Source: Cruorifilaria tuberocauda | Taxonomy: Eukaryota > Nematoda > Chromadorea > Rhabditida > Onchocercidae | Length of the DNA stretch: 62,454 nucleotides | Direction of reading: 5' to 3' | Assembly (NCBI GenBank): GCA_013365365.1 | Contig: JABVXU010000331.1 | Location: forward strand, 1-62,454 | Shown: positions 1 to 13,562 of the stretch, one piece after another | Layout: each line of letters starts with the position of its first letter | How positions within the stretch are numbered: position 1 is the first letter of the stretch | Position numbers and translations under genes: made by a program | The notes under the pieces: generated by a model | The model's database searches: none | Seen by the model: the letters and a program-made list of their open reading frames with translations, nothing else | Told to the model about the DNA's origin: nothing

Positions 1-639
1 CGAAAGCAAAAAATCACTTTCGTTCACACCATGGAGTACTGTTGAACTTCAAGAATAAAAAAGTAAAATTAAGAAGATTACTATATAACGAGAATAATTG
101 TCGCGATTTAAATTTGATTTAGATTTAAATTTTAAATGTCGACTCTTCGTTCCAGTTGATTCTTGCTACAGGTAATCGTAAACGAGATCGTTTAGTTAAA
201 ATTGTCTGAAATGCTAATCGTTTTAACGCTCAAAATATCATAACATTCAATTAAAAATTTGTAAAATTTTTTCTCAAGTTTAAAATGAATTATTAAAACT
301 TGATAATTTTAATAAAATTTCTCGCCATAATTACGTCATCACTAATGCTGCTCTATTAGTTTGCATAATGTAATGACAATTATTATAAATATTAAATTAC
401 TTCTTACATAAAAACAAATAAAGATATGATGAAGGTGGGAAATGAATTATCATTGGAAGATAAACGCATAAGAATTTCGGGACTTCAATCATATTTCCAT
501 CAAGGGTTTAATTAAGTAAATCTGAATCGATAATGCATGCTTTCTTACAACAAGCCTAAATTTTTTAACTTTTCTTCCACATGGTTGGTTGTTTACTCAT
601 TTCAAAATCTTTGATTAACTCTTAGCAAATTATAACATT
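1..639. other. Region downstream of the receptor pseudogene
   Basis: AT-rich sequence. If the receptor copy were complete, its cytoplasmic loop and M4 exon should lie here or beyond the window edge on the minus strand. I could not recognise an M4 segment in any minus-strand frame. Nothing else is supportable. Confidence 0.4.
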
Positions 640-3600
640 TGTATTCTCAATATCAGTTGGTGTCAATTCAATTCGTATTGGCCTTGGCCGCTGCATATAT
701 AAGTATTTCGGGAGCCATTCGATAAAGAATTTTTTCGCTCAGTTTGGCATTACGTGGGTCGATGGCGTCCAATTATGAATATTCTGAATTGAAGGGAAAA
801 ATGGAATTGATAAATTTTCATAAAGATTTTAGTAGTACATATTTCTAGTACATAAAAAAGAATTTTAAATGGCATATAAACTTAAGATTTTTTTTTTTAT
901 TTTTAAAAATTGCGTTGGATATTCCATGAAATATTCCGGGAAAAGAATTCTGTTTTTGAAGTATAATAGGATTTGTACTTGAAATTTAACCTTTTATTTT
1001 TGAAAACATGAGCATAAAAGATTTTACGAATAAATTAAATAAAAAGTGATGAAATCAATCAAGCATACCAAAATTATAACAGTAACAATGACTGATAAAA
1101 TCACAAGAACCATTGTAAATAGTAAATATTTTCCAATCAATGGTGTTACCAATGAAGTTGGTGGAATCATTTCAACTATAAAAAATTAGAAAATACTGAA
1201 ATATTTTTATGTTTTAAAAATGGAAATATAAAAAATTATCGAAGAGCAACAACGCCTTATAAACTTGAACAATCATCAAATATCTTTCTACCATTATTTA
1301 TTGGTAAGTGATAATACAGCTTCATTATGATATGATCGAACTTTAACAAATTGGAAAGTGCAGTCTAAATTATTCGCGGCTTTTCTTACTAATGTATTAT
1401 TTAAATTATTTGAGTATTATTGCTGAAGTAAGCATTGATTGTATTATAAATCATTTTCATTTGAACCTCTGCTTGACATTTTAGAATATGAACAGTACCA
1501 TAAGACAATTTTATTAATGATTTCAACATTAGTGAAAATCTAAAAGAACTTACTAAATTCGACAATATTTTTCATAAAAATTTAATTAGCTTGAAAAAAT
1601 GCTTTGAAAATTTCAGAGCCCATGGATTTTGGCTATTATTTTTCTTAGTTGAAAAATATTAATTTCAATTTCCTGAGGTCATTTTAAGAGAAGTCAGTTT
1701 AATCAATTTTGGTTGGTAGTTAGAAAAATAATATTTGAATTAACGTGTGGGAAGCAAATTCAAAATTATTCATCTATTAAGCATTTAATGGATCAATTTT
1801 GCCGAAATTTAATAAAATATTATATATAGTAAGCATAGAGACATGAGGATTAAATAGTTGATAAGTTATTTGAGTAAATTTAAAATAAAATTAATTGCAG
1901 ATTTTCTTAACAAATCATACCAAGTATTAGAAAAAGAGGGTTAGTGAAATCAGAATTGATATGCAAAATGGAATCTTCTCACCGCCATCGGATGGTAAAT
2001 AGAATACTAACGCCGTAAGAAAGCTGAAAAGAATCAGTATTCTTTTATCACTTCCAAATCATCGTAAACGGTGAAATCGTAAGCTTAGCTAAATCAAAGG
2101 ATTGGAACGCTAGAAAGATGCAAATTGAAATGATTTTCCTTTAAAACTAATGCAAATTAATATATATATATTTACCAAATCCCAACAATTAGAAAAATCA
2201 GATTCACCGTGTAGAATAATTTTTTTCGACGGAGATGAATTTCATGAATGGTGATTCACAACATGAATATCTCAAATTTTCATGAAATATTTGAAATAGT
2301 AGCTGGAAAACTCATGAAAAAAGAGTCCTCTCATTTTGAAATATTATAGGAGAAAAATTGATTTTTTTCTTTCCAAATTATCACTACATTCTATTATTAA
2401 GGGAAATCATCGATAAAATATCGTTCAATTATTAATAAATGTGGAGTTTCTTCAAATTTTTAAAATTATGTGAAAAAAACCTTATTCCATGACGTATCCC
2501 GGATACACCAAGTATATCCCATTCGACATTTGGGTAATAATCGCTCAGATCAACGCCTAAATAAAATTTTTGGGAATATTATTTATAATATATTCAATTT
2601 ATTTTATTTTAATGGCAAGTGTTGTTTCTGTCTATTTTGTTTTCAAATTTTTCTCACTTATATGAAAACAAATTTATATGAAAAAATCAATAACTGATGT
2701 ATTTTATCATATACATATATTTGACCCTTATCAACAACCCAAACTGTTTCGGTATGTTCGCCATCAGCTCCCATAGTTATTTCCTTGACCTTCCGTTCAG
2801 TACCCCAATCTTTATGCTTTAAATCAATCTCTAAGCTATCGTATGCCCATGAACCTGGAAGAAAACAAAAATTATCAGAATGTCGGAGAGTTGAAAAACT
2901 TTCCTCACTCTTCATTCAAACATTACATACCAAATTTCATTTCACAAATTTGTTCATCGAACGGAAACCATTCCACACTGATTTGGCACATACTTTCAAT
3001 GTAAGTGACTGATAAAAAAATTTATAAATTTGGCAATTAGAAAAATAAAAAAATTTGGTGTGTTTTAAGGAATGAATCAAAAAAATTTACTCAATTAAAA
3101 AAAGATTTCAACCTTTTGTAAATTGGTGGTGATGCCCATTCTACAGTACCATTAGGTGATAATTTAGCTTTAATTAAGAGTGAAAGTTGATAATTTTCAT
3201 CACCGCTGCAGTATTATCACTAATAATTGAATTTTGCAAAGATAGAATTATTGATTAAAAGGTATCTCTTGCTTTGTCATTTTTCTAAAATTTTCAGCAA
3301 ATACAAAACTTTTAATTTATTCTTTTTACTCTCATTATCTAAATCCAAATAATTGTATGCTTTTTTATCGAATAAAGAAATGTTAAACTTATTGTAAAGC
3401 GAAATATCCGGAATCCAAATCATATCAGACGGAACATACAGTACATTTACTCCACCGTATTCTCTCGGATCCCATTTGAGTTTAACATCTGTCCATGTCT
3501 ACAATTAGAAAATTAATAAAATATAAACAATCGTTCTCAAACTTTCGAATTTTGTTAAAAACTGCCAAGAGTTACTTTTCAGTAAAAAGTTTCAAAAAGT

Positions 3601-4090
3601 TAGGAAATTAAGAGAAACATTTTTAATTGTTACATGAAAATGTAAAAAGTGTAATCATGTATTATCCAGCTATTCCTAGTGAAAAATTTTATAAAATTTA
3701 ATTAAAGATTTTAAAATACATGTTGAAGCCAAACATTCGTTGTCGTATTTGATTCTTTTCGTGCTGAAAGACAACATTAGATGAAAATTATTTATTCAAA
3801 GAGATAAAACCGTTCATTCTTACATTTTAATCTTTAAGCTTTGATTGGAAGATTCAACCTAAAGTGGAAAACTGACCACATCAAGACTGTGATAATTTCA
3901 GCTTGAAACGAACTACCAATGCATCTGTTCCATTGTCTACTCGAACAAGTTTATTGTAATCAATTAACAAATCTTCGAATGGACGGCTCGCATTTTCATT
4001 ACAGTAAACGTTCGATAGCAACAAAATATACAGAAGGCCGAAGTTTATGGAATTTATTTTAAATCTCAGCATTTCTACAGTATTTTTCAC
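640..4090 (-). pseudogene. UNC-38-like nicotinic acetylcholine receptor alpha subunit, decayed copy
   Basis: Minus-strand remains of a Cys-loop acetylcholine-gated channel subunit. Exons run roughly 4090-3877 (signal peptide, RPFEDLLIDYNKLV), 3763-3720 (HEKNQ..TTNVWLQH), 3498-3389 ([16 protein letters not shown]), 3205-3113, 2992-2931 (SMCQISVEWFPFDEQIC, Cys-loop), 2854-2726, 2556-2481 (VDLSDYYPNVEWDIL), 2270-2176 (YSCCESPF, then EIHLRRKKLFYTVNLI), 2023-1921 (M1-M2, [10 protein letters not shown]), 1175-1069 (M2-M3) and 783 to about 640. The vicinal Cys pair marks an alpha-type subunit, and CCESPF with LPSDGGEKI fits UNC-38 best from memory. Breaks: indel near 3888 (SQ/LDV), 1-nt deletion near 3747, frame-breaking deletion near 2252, 1-nt deletion near 1932 in M2, and TGA at 741-739 where Trp is expected after HVMPN. 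Most splice sites remain canonical, so it is a decayed duplicate or unitary pseudogene and not a retrocopy. The M3-M4 loop end and M4 were not found. Confidence 0.88.
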
Positions 4091-4234
4091 TATTTAATTA
4101 ATAAAGTAAGAAATAATTTAATCTTATCACTGTAATGCATTGAAGTAAGAAATTTGATGATTAATTTACACAAAAATTGACTCAAATTAAAGCATAATAA
4201 TTCTAACTAAACAAATTATGTGCTAGCATTTTAG

Positions 4235-4412
4235 AGCAAAACGTCGGATGGAAGAAGAAGAATTGAAGAGGAAATGGCAAAAGAGATCTTTTATTAATCT
4301 AAGAGCCTTTTATCTTAAGCCTGAGCAAAACACTAACAACACAAATGGTAATGCTAGTAAAAGTATTAGCAGTAAGGCTTACGAGCTTCAAAGATCGATT
4401 AAAATTATATAA
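4235..4412 (+). CDS. Candidate exon with basic/acidic N-terminal-like peptide (unrecognised)
   Basis: An acceptor-like cattttag ends at 4234 and is followed by an open frame reading AKRRMEEEELKRKWQKRSF and on to a stop at 4410-4412 (58 codons). ATG 4248 lies 13 bases after the acceptor, the spacing of a trans-spliced start. A good donor (agca|gtaagg) lies at about 4372, so the exon could end there and continue into the gene-poor region, where I could not find partners. Composition (Lys, Arg, Glu, then Asn/Ser) is more protein-like than the flanks. I know no family match. It could be a chance open frame. Confidence 0.28.
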
Positions 4413-7400
4413 AGAATGATTTTTAAATTGATCAAATATCAGCTCAAATTTGGCACTTTACTTACTAGTCTTTCTCATTTCTTAATCACTATTATTTTAT
4501 CATATCATATCAAACCAGAATAATGAGAGGGATTTGTTGATGCATTAATTGGTAATATCAGTACTTTCATGTATTCTCTGCAAAATATATGGGAAAGGAT
4601 GATACCGTTTTATTATTGATATTTTAAGCAATTGTTATACTGCATGATCAAATTAATGAAGTGGGAATTGAATTTTATATTTATTTAGGACATGATATTG
4701 ATTTATTTATTGTTTAATCTTTATAATTTCGAATTTTTCCCAAATATGCAGAAAAATATTTTGCAGAAAAATGATAAATAGTAAAGAATGAGAAGAGATA
4801 AAATTGGATAAGATTTTTTATGGATCTGTGTTGTTGCATCGTAAAAGAATTGCCAATGATATTTAACAATCGGAAGAACAAAAAGAAATTTCATTTATTT
4901 TCTGACAAGTTTTCCAGCTAAAACTTGCCAATACAAATAAATTAATTCCTGAAAGGGATATAGGAAGAATCCGTCAATTTTTTTAAATTTCTCAAATGCA
5001 TGGAAGAGAGAACATTTGATGAGAAGACGAAAAAAGAAAGAAAGAGTGTTTCAACTATAAAATAAAATGAAAAAACATTTACATGGAATATGAAGCGACA
5101 TTGGCATTGTTTTTGAGGAAAATTTGATGAAGAGAAAAAAGAATTCATTTGGCACGTCACGTCAATCGCAGAATTTTTTTCCCTATTTTGGCGTAAGGGA
5201 TTAGATATCTCAGGAGAGATCTTTACTACACATCAGGAATCTTGACTTTTTTCTCTCACTTTGAAAATCATTTCATTCACAATTTCTTTTTCGAGCTAAA
5301 AGGAAAGAATAGATCTGGAATTTTTTTCCTAATAATAGTAAGAAAAAGTCTTCATTTTCACAAATAATTTCATAAATTTTATTTTTCCATGATCAATACT
5401 TGTGTTTGTGAGAACGTGAAATAATTTATGCATTAAATGGATGCTATTTAATAGTTTTAATTTAATAATATATATAACAATCATTGTATATACTTTTTTG
5501 TGTCAGAAGTATTTCACACTTCAGAAAAACGCAACCTGAAATTAATCGTATCTCCTTCAGTCAAATTTCATCAGTTACGCTATTGTATAAGAATTATTTT
5601 CGCTTTTGTGTTGTAGAGAGAGAAAAAAGTTCGATAATAAACTCTTCATATTTCAAATGAAAAAACTTCAAAGAATGATAAGCGGATGAAAGGATAGGCT
5701 CACGTAATGGCTGTCAGCCTTTACCGTCACTCAATGAATTCGTTTGATGGTTGTTTCAAACATTTTTTTATTCCAACTCTCATAATTATTATTCAATTGT
5801 TGCATTCAAATTTTCTCTAATTACTTTTTTATATTTTTTGATACAAATGAAATAATTCAAAATATTAACAATTTTTAATGCTGAGAAGGAAAGAAAGGAA
5901 ATTAATAAAATGATGAAAAATGATAACTAAAAAGAGTTTCATTTTTTTACCTTATTGAAAACTGAAACGTGAAAAACGTATACTGTTTACAATGGGTTAC
6001 TAATTTTGGTTATTAGTTTTAATCCAAAATCTTTAAACTCTTTGATAAGTTGATTTTCAAGCAATTCAGAAAAAAGATCATTTTATTAAGAACAAAGTAA
6101 GTGATTGGTTTTTTTCCTAATTCGCTATAATCTTATTAATTTCTTACAATTACTGCGAATGTCTAAATGATTATAAACACTGTTTGTACCTATACTTTTT
6201 TATCGAACAATTTAGTCATCTAATGCAATATGGATGGTATATGAAAAATATACAATTGTCATTCACATTCATTACAACTATGTTCTTATATTAAACATTT
6301 CGAATAGTTTAATTTTTACAAAACAAAATTTCTTTTTTTGAAAAATATTTATGAATGTTTTAGATTTAAAAAAATGGAATTGAAGAGGAAAAATGTTTGT
6401 CCATTTCTTCAGCGACAGAAAAAAAGAATGAATAACCCTTTGTTTCCTGTTTTATCAGGAAACTTCTTGCATGATAGTATGGCATTTCAAAAATAATTTC
6501 AAGAGAATAAATTTAAATTAACCGCCAACGAAGTACAAACAAAAATTTTCTTATTTGTTTTGTACATTTCTCATTTTCATTTCAATTAAAATTAACATTT
6601 GGTAGTATTCAATGAAACAATTCAACTCTTAAATTCTCCTTGAAATTTCATTTTCGATGTTGCAACAAATGTTTTTTTAAATTGCTGGACTTCATTGGTT
6701 TAAATCAAACTTGACACTAATGATCAGAGATTTATCATATAATATCCTAATTATCATATCACTGTTTGTCTGATAAAGGTATACTATCAGGAATAAAACT
6801 TCAAAGAAAGTAATCATTTCTCATAAGTTTGTATATATATTTATTTGCATATTAATCGAGGTTAAATGTATGAAAGGAAAGAAAAGCAAAATATGAATTT
6901 CACTTCCTTGAAAAATCTTATCAAAATCAAAAATTTCAAATTCTTTGAGTGAATATTGCATTCTGCACCCTAAAAGTCATAAATTACTATTGCTGATATC
7001 TGGAACTGATAAGGAAGAAGGGCAACACAATACACTATTGAATTGGAATTACTTATTATACGAAATCGTTTCGATGACGACGATATGGAAAGACGAAGAA
7101 AGAAGGACAAAATCAAAGGTTAGTGATTATTATCATTGATAATAATATTGATGTTACTGACAACAAGAAACATTATCACTATTATTTACATTTATCATTT
7201 TGGTTTTATATTAGCAACTGTCAAAATGGTATGGATAAAAATGAAATGAATTATCTATCTTGTGCTATTATTGTTATGCTTTCATTTTTCCAATCATGAT
7301 CCACATTCATGCATTTATCTTAGTTTATATAATTTAAAAAGTTGATTTCATGATTTTATGAAATTGATAGTATTCATAGTAATTGAATAGTAATAAGAAA

Positions 7401-10176
7401 TGTTAACGTAATAATTATCATTATCAATTCTTCATCTTTTTGTTCTTTGCTGAGATTTTACCCAAATAATATTAGCCAAATGATAATAACGGTAATAATT
7501 ATTATATAACCTAAGATAATTCATGATTGTGGATCATAATAATATATTATCAATATATCAATTTTAATTTGTAAATTTCTAAAATTTTACTGGTTGGTAT
7601 AAAGTGATGATAAAATGTAAATTTTTTCCGGTATAAATAATTAATCACTTAAATATCATATTTTTATTTTCATTTTGTTATTTTGCATATTCCCTCCAAT
7701 ACATACATAAATTCATTACATTAAACACTAATGATTGGAAATGTTTCCAATTGAAATAGCTATAATAGCAATGACGATTTTTAATAATCATTATAATGAT
7801 AACTGCTGGAATATTAGTAGTAGTAATAACGATTACTATCACTGCTAGTTTCATTCATTAGATTTGTTGTCGATCGCATTAATTAGTATGACATCAACCA
7901 TCCGATCCATGCGTATATAAAACATTCTTCATTTCTTATCCGTTCATTTCTTATTTCCCGTAATCATTTTAAAAGATTTTTTCATAAGAGACATTTCAGT
8001 CACCTAAACAACTCCTTCATTGTTATGAATCCCAATTAATTACTAGTAATTAGTTTATTGGATGATTTGCTATTCGATTCGATCCACCACCATAGCATCC
8101 ATTTTTAAAAAGTTTAATTAAATGGCTGATTTTTAATTTAGTTTAGAATGGAATTCAACAAGCTACGTAGAATGACTTACATTGTATATTTTCTTAGTAT
8201 TATGTCTTTAGACACATTTTCCATTATTCAAACATATTCGTTCCATTGTTTATTTCGATTTAGAATTTGTAAATATTGGAATAAACAACCTTTCAATTTC
8301 GTTTTCCATCTCTTTATATCGCATTTTTTCTCTTTCTTCTTTTTTTGGATAACTCATTCAAACATTTCAATGATTGCTTCTTCTCTATTATTTAACAAGA
8401 TTGAATTTTCTGCACAATTTTAGAATTTTCAGGAAAAAAAGAAAGAAATTAGCAAATATTAGTGACAGCGATAATCAAATAATAGATAACATTTCCCATG
8501 AAAAAAGATAATGCAAAAATTTAAGGACAGTGGTTCACTTCTTATGTATGAATTAATGATAATGATTTGTAATAGATCGTAAATTTCAGTTTGGTTAACT
8601 TTTAATAAAGGCTATCATCTATTTCCCATCAATTCAACAACTGCTCTGTACCTAACTGAGAATGAGAGAAAGAAGGTTAAGTGACTTATCGATGATTGAT
8701 TGATTGTTGTTTGAGAAAAATGAAGAAGGAAAATTGCGAATGATTATTATCGCTATTCTTATGTTCTACTCTTTCTTTCTTTTTTTCAGTATGATGGAAA
8801 GTGAAGAAAAAAAGATGCGTTGAACATAAACAACCATCGAATATAATAGTTAAATTTAAACTATAGATGTTTGTGTATTAGTTTGATTTCAATTTTGAAA
8901 TCAAATGAAATTAATTTTATTATTATATTAATTAATTTTCGTTCAATCATTTTAATTAGATGAAATGATTAAAGCTGAATTATTGTTTCATCTTCTTTCC
9001 TTTCTTCTTTTCACTGTCGAAATTCATTTAAAATTGTATTTTCTCAATCACTAGACACTTCATATCATCCTGTGTTCCACACAGTATTGCATTTTTGTAA
9101 TTTGCTATTGCTTTTGTATATTTATTTCTTTTTAAATCCTTTAATTAAAAGAAAAATTCAATATTTTAATATTTAAGTGTAAAACTTTACACTGGACGCT
9201 GGATTTCTTCATAAATCAATTGACAAGTTGCCTATTTTAATTTTTCCAATCTAAAATATTTTTAATTTTATAAAGTTGAAAATTGCCCCATTAATTAGAT
9301 ATCATTTGTTACATTTCAATGACCGAATTAGGTAAAGTTCACAACTGAGAATTGATGAAATTATCAAAATGCTAGTAGTGAATGATATTTCTCAACTTTA
9401 ATATTAGTAATAAAAGTTAATATGCGGAATAGTTTTGCAGAGACTAACATCAATAATAGCAATATTGTTATTTAAAAACAAAAAGAATTTAAAGGTGAAG
9501 AATTTACAATAAGTAAATAGATGAATAGTGAATTCCTCTGTGGAGGGAAATGCTTTAAAATGATTTTAAGAAGATAAATGGATTAAATAAACCTATTGTT
9601 ATGTATTTTATTTTAGATATGAAATTTGAAATTTCAAAAGCGGAAGAGAATTTTCTTTTCTGTTTATCCTTTCTGATTTGATTGGAAAAAAGATTTGATG
9701 AAATGAGGAAGAAATAAAATAGTGGAAAAGGATGAGTAGAATTGATGAGTGGAATCAAAAACTTTTCCTTCGGTTTCTTTCTCTCCCTCTATCCTTTATC
9801 ATTGAAATACCCAAATACGGGATTTATTTCAAGACTGAGCTTTTCAGCAAAAATGATTAATGCTTCTTTCCCTATAGTTTTTCTTTTTTTTCGGAGGGAG
9901 TGGGAGAGGGAAAAGCATACATTTTTATATGCGAGAAATGCTTACATGTTATAAACCACTCAAACAAAATACTTTTCTCTTTCTTTTTTTATTTCTCTGT
10001 TTTCTTAATTCACGATTTATTTTCAACTATACTCTCAATCTTCCAATCTCATCATTTTCAAAATGAAATTTCACTTTTAAACAAGCATATATAAATATTT
10101 TAGTTAAGTTAACTGAGTTGCACACATCGCCGTCATTATGAATGCATTGAAACGTTTCCTTTTGTTTTATGGCAAA

Positions 10177-10180
<4 letters not shown>

Positions 10181-10211
<31 letters not shown>

Positions 10212-10270
10212 GTAGATTATCCCTCTCTCTCGTCTTCTCTAAGTCTTCTTTGCCCCTTCTCTTCCTCATT
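10181..10270. repeat. CT dinucleotide microsatellite and polypyrimidine tract
   Basis: About 15 uninterrupted CT units at 10181-10209, followed by a further pyrimidine-rich stretch to about 10270. On the minus strand this is a GA repeat of the kind bound by GAGA-type factors in some animals. No gene starts next to it. Confidence 0.9.
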
Positions 10271-13200
10271 TAATATCATTTCCGATATTTATAAATTCAT
10301 TGTTTTTGATTGCTAAAATTGCAATCCACAAGATATGTTATAATTTTTTCCAAATTAACATTTTGAGAAAAAACAAGGCAAAAGTGCTGTACAATGTTTT
10401 AAGAGATGGAATGGAATTGATCCAAAATTTATAATTGTTATACTTCGTTTTTCACTTATTTCACCAGAGTGTGTTAATAATTATATAATTTTATTCACTT
10501 GAAATATGTAAATTAACTTTAAATTTAGGCATGTAATGAGTTTGTATTAAGAAAATTTCACTGAGATGTTGGAATTAAAATTAAATAATTCTTGTTTAAT
10601 TATGCAAATGTCATTTATGAGTGATTTTACAATCTGATAATATAAATGTTTATTTACAACTACAACCGAAATATTCAATGAAGAAAAGAAAATATGATGT
10701 TGAGAAGATGCAAGAAAGAGGAATGGAAGGACACGGAAAAAAGCAGAATCATTTTTCAACATCATTATCATTATTATTATCATCATTATTTGAGTAGAAA
10801 TAAAATGAAGTTAATTTTTGATGTAATATTGCAATTTAAACGAGCCATACTATCTTCCATTTACTTCCTTTCCTTTCTCTCGTCAATTCCTACCTATTTG
10901 TCTTTCTTCCCATTTCTCTAACTGACAATCATCTCACAATGATTATAAATTTAATTTTTCAAACATTAAAATTGAAGAAGACTTTCATCATCTCTTCCTT
11001 GACATTCTGCCCACTTCTACTCCTTCCATCTTTCCTATACTTTCCCCAATCCTTTATTTTAACCCTTCCATTACCGAATTCACCTTTTCTCCAAAAAAGG
11101 GTATTTTCTGGAAGAAAGCAGAAGACAGCCTTGCAATCCATTCCTTTACAGCAAAATACTGAAAAGAAAGTTAGTTACAAGCTTTTTATCAAGTAATGTG
11201 GATGAGAAGGAATGGACGTTTCATTTTTCTTCTCTCCTTTCCTTTTTCTCTTAAATATGATTGCTGATTGAGTATCTAATTGCTTTAATAATATCATTTT
11301 AATGTTTTCTCCAATTATTACAAATTACCTGTATTTGTCCGTTTTTCATTTTCAATTCCTCTCTTTCTTCTCATCCATCCTTCCATTCTTTCTCTTTCTC
11401 TTTCCCTTGCAATTCTTTCAAAATGATTTACCACGTGTAATTTTGACGTCTGCAATGATGCTCTTATACTTGTTGTAGTCGTTGTTATTGTTGTTATTAT
11501 GGCTTTTTCTACTATCGTAATATTACTTAACCTCCTCCTTTTCTTATCAAAGTTATTTCACTGTAACTGAATATTGTTAACATACTTACTATTGCTCTGT
11601 TAATCATTTATCCGATTATTACTGTACCAGCAGTAATTGTAGAAACATTGCTAAATATTAATTTTGATATTTCATCCAATTCTAATCATAATTCCTATTC
11701 TAGGAGATTTAAGTGAAAGATAATTTTCTGATTAACTTCATTTTGAAGTTTTATTTTAATTTTGTTATATAGAAAACGAAAGGGAATGAGAGATAAGATA
11801 ACTTTGATTCCTTTAATCAAATTTTGAAATTTTTAGAAAATTAATCCTTGTTTATTTCTTTAATATCATTTTCTCCCCTCCTGTTCTTAAAATTTTGTTA
11901 TCTCCAACTTTCAATGACATGCAACAATCCCGTTTTCTGGAATTACAGCGTTGATATGAACTAAAAAATTTCGTCTTTTGCAATTATTTCAAGCAGATAT
12001 GCCAGAAAAAGAGGAAAAACGTTTTCTATTTTTTCGACTAATTACGAATTTTTATATTAACGGAAAAAAGTGAAGAAACGACGAAATCAAAATTATGAAA
12101 AAATTTCATTTTATTTCCAAAATGAATGATTGTACTGAATCTACTGAACAATGAGATTTGATTGGAATATTATAGAACAGAATAGAATGGAATAATATAG
12201 AAAAGGAAAATGAGTAAATGGAATGGGACAGAATAGAATGAAGCAAAAAGATTGGAAATAAAATAGATAGATATACAGTTATGCAAATGAGAGAGAAAAA
12301 AGCAGCGATTAATTGCATGATTGATTAAATTGAACTCTTGAAATTAGTGCATTTTGTTGGAAGAAAAAGCATGTTGTCCCACCTTTTCATCACTCTCTCC
12401 CCTCTTTCTCTCTCCCTCTACTTTCCATCCAAAATAAAACAAAAAAGAATTTAGAGAACTTTCTAAAGTTCGTATTGGAGTGATGGAAGGGAATGCTAGG
12501 ACGATCTTCCCTTTCAGAAGCGGCCTTTCGACTGAAAGCGCTCCGCGGAACAACCACTTATTGTAATACTACAGAAATGAAGCTGGGAGTACACTTCCTC
12601 CTTGCATTACATTCGATGAATGCTTGAACCTGTCCCGATTAATTCTTACAGTTCCATTCCACACCTGTCATTATTACCTGATAGCACAACAATCGAAGAA
12701 GCGGGAGAACATACGCCTTACTTTCACACTGATTTTCTCTTCCCTTGAAATTTCAAAATTTTCAACACTATTTGACAAATGCCATATCATCGATTTGTTT
12801 TTGTTGATCAATTTGACGTGTGGATTTCACGTTTTTTTTAATATCTTATAAATACTTACCGATATATAATTTATAGGAATTATCAAACAGGCATGATTAA
12901 CATATATTTTTACTCGGACCACATCCGTATTCTCAAATGCATTTTGAACCTTCGTATCAGGCTCATGTCACATCCGTAACTGCTAAATAAACATTTACAC
13001 GATCGAATGCGTGTTGGTTTTTTTTAATATACCGATTCATAGAAGTAAAATTTTTTTACGATTAAATTTCCATCGTGAATTTTTCAATTCAAAATGAATT
13101 GATTTCCTTGAATTTACTCAAGATTATCATGTGAGATTATATATACTAAATGTAATTCGAAATATTATAAGGTCTTTGGAAATTTTTGATATTCAAACTA

Positions 13201-13513
13201 TTTAAATTTATCTTCCATGTCTGCAATTTTCATCGATAGCAAATATTTATGTATGTTAATTTAATATTTCTCAATCATCAGATCAACATTTTTTCTATAA
13301 ATTAATGATTGATGATTTTTGCTTGTGGTAAAGTTTTGGTTGTGGAATGGAACGTTGTCTCTATATTTTATTCCAATTGCTAAACACTTATTTAGCAGAA
13401 GCTTACGGAGAATTGGAATAAAAGAAAAAATTGAAGAAAAGTGGCAGGCAAAACCAGCTATTCTCCACTTGGCATTTTAAATGATTCCCTAATTGTAAAT
13501 GGAAACAAAAGCG

Positions 13514-13562
13514 GTATTATTATCATTATCATTACTATTATTATTAATATTATTATTATCAC
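13514..13562. repeat. Degenerate ATT/ATC triplet tract
   Basis: A run of ATT, ATC and ACT triplets. Similar short tracts recur near 10750-10790, 11470-11510, 17390-17460, 24420-24480, 36630-36700 and 39600-39690, in both orientations. Confidence 0.85.

Noticed and set aside
739..741. TGA read as selenocysteine in the receptor copy
   Set aside because: The position is a Trp in the family, the reading frame is broken elsewhere, and no SECIS-like element is evident.
8148..8423. 91-codon Phe/Ser-rich plus-strand frame
   Set aside because: T-rich low-complexity translation without splice or homology support; length is near what AT-rich chance gives in a region this size.
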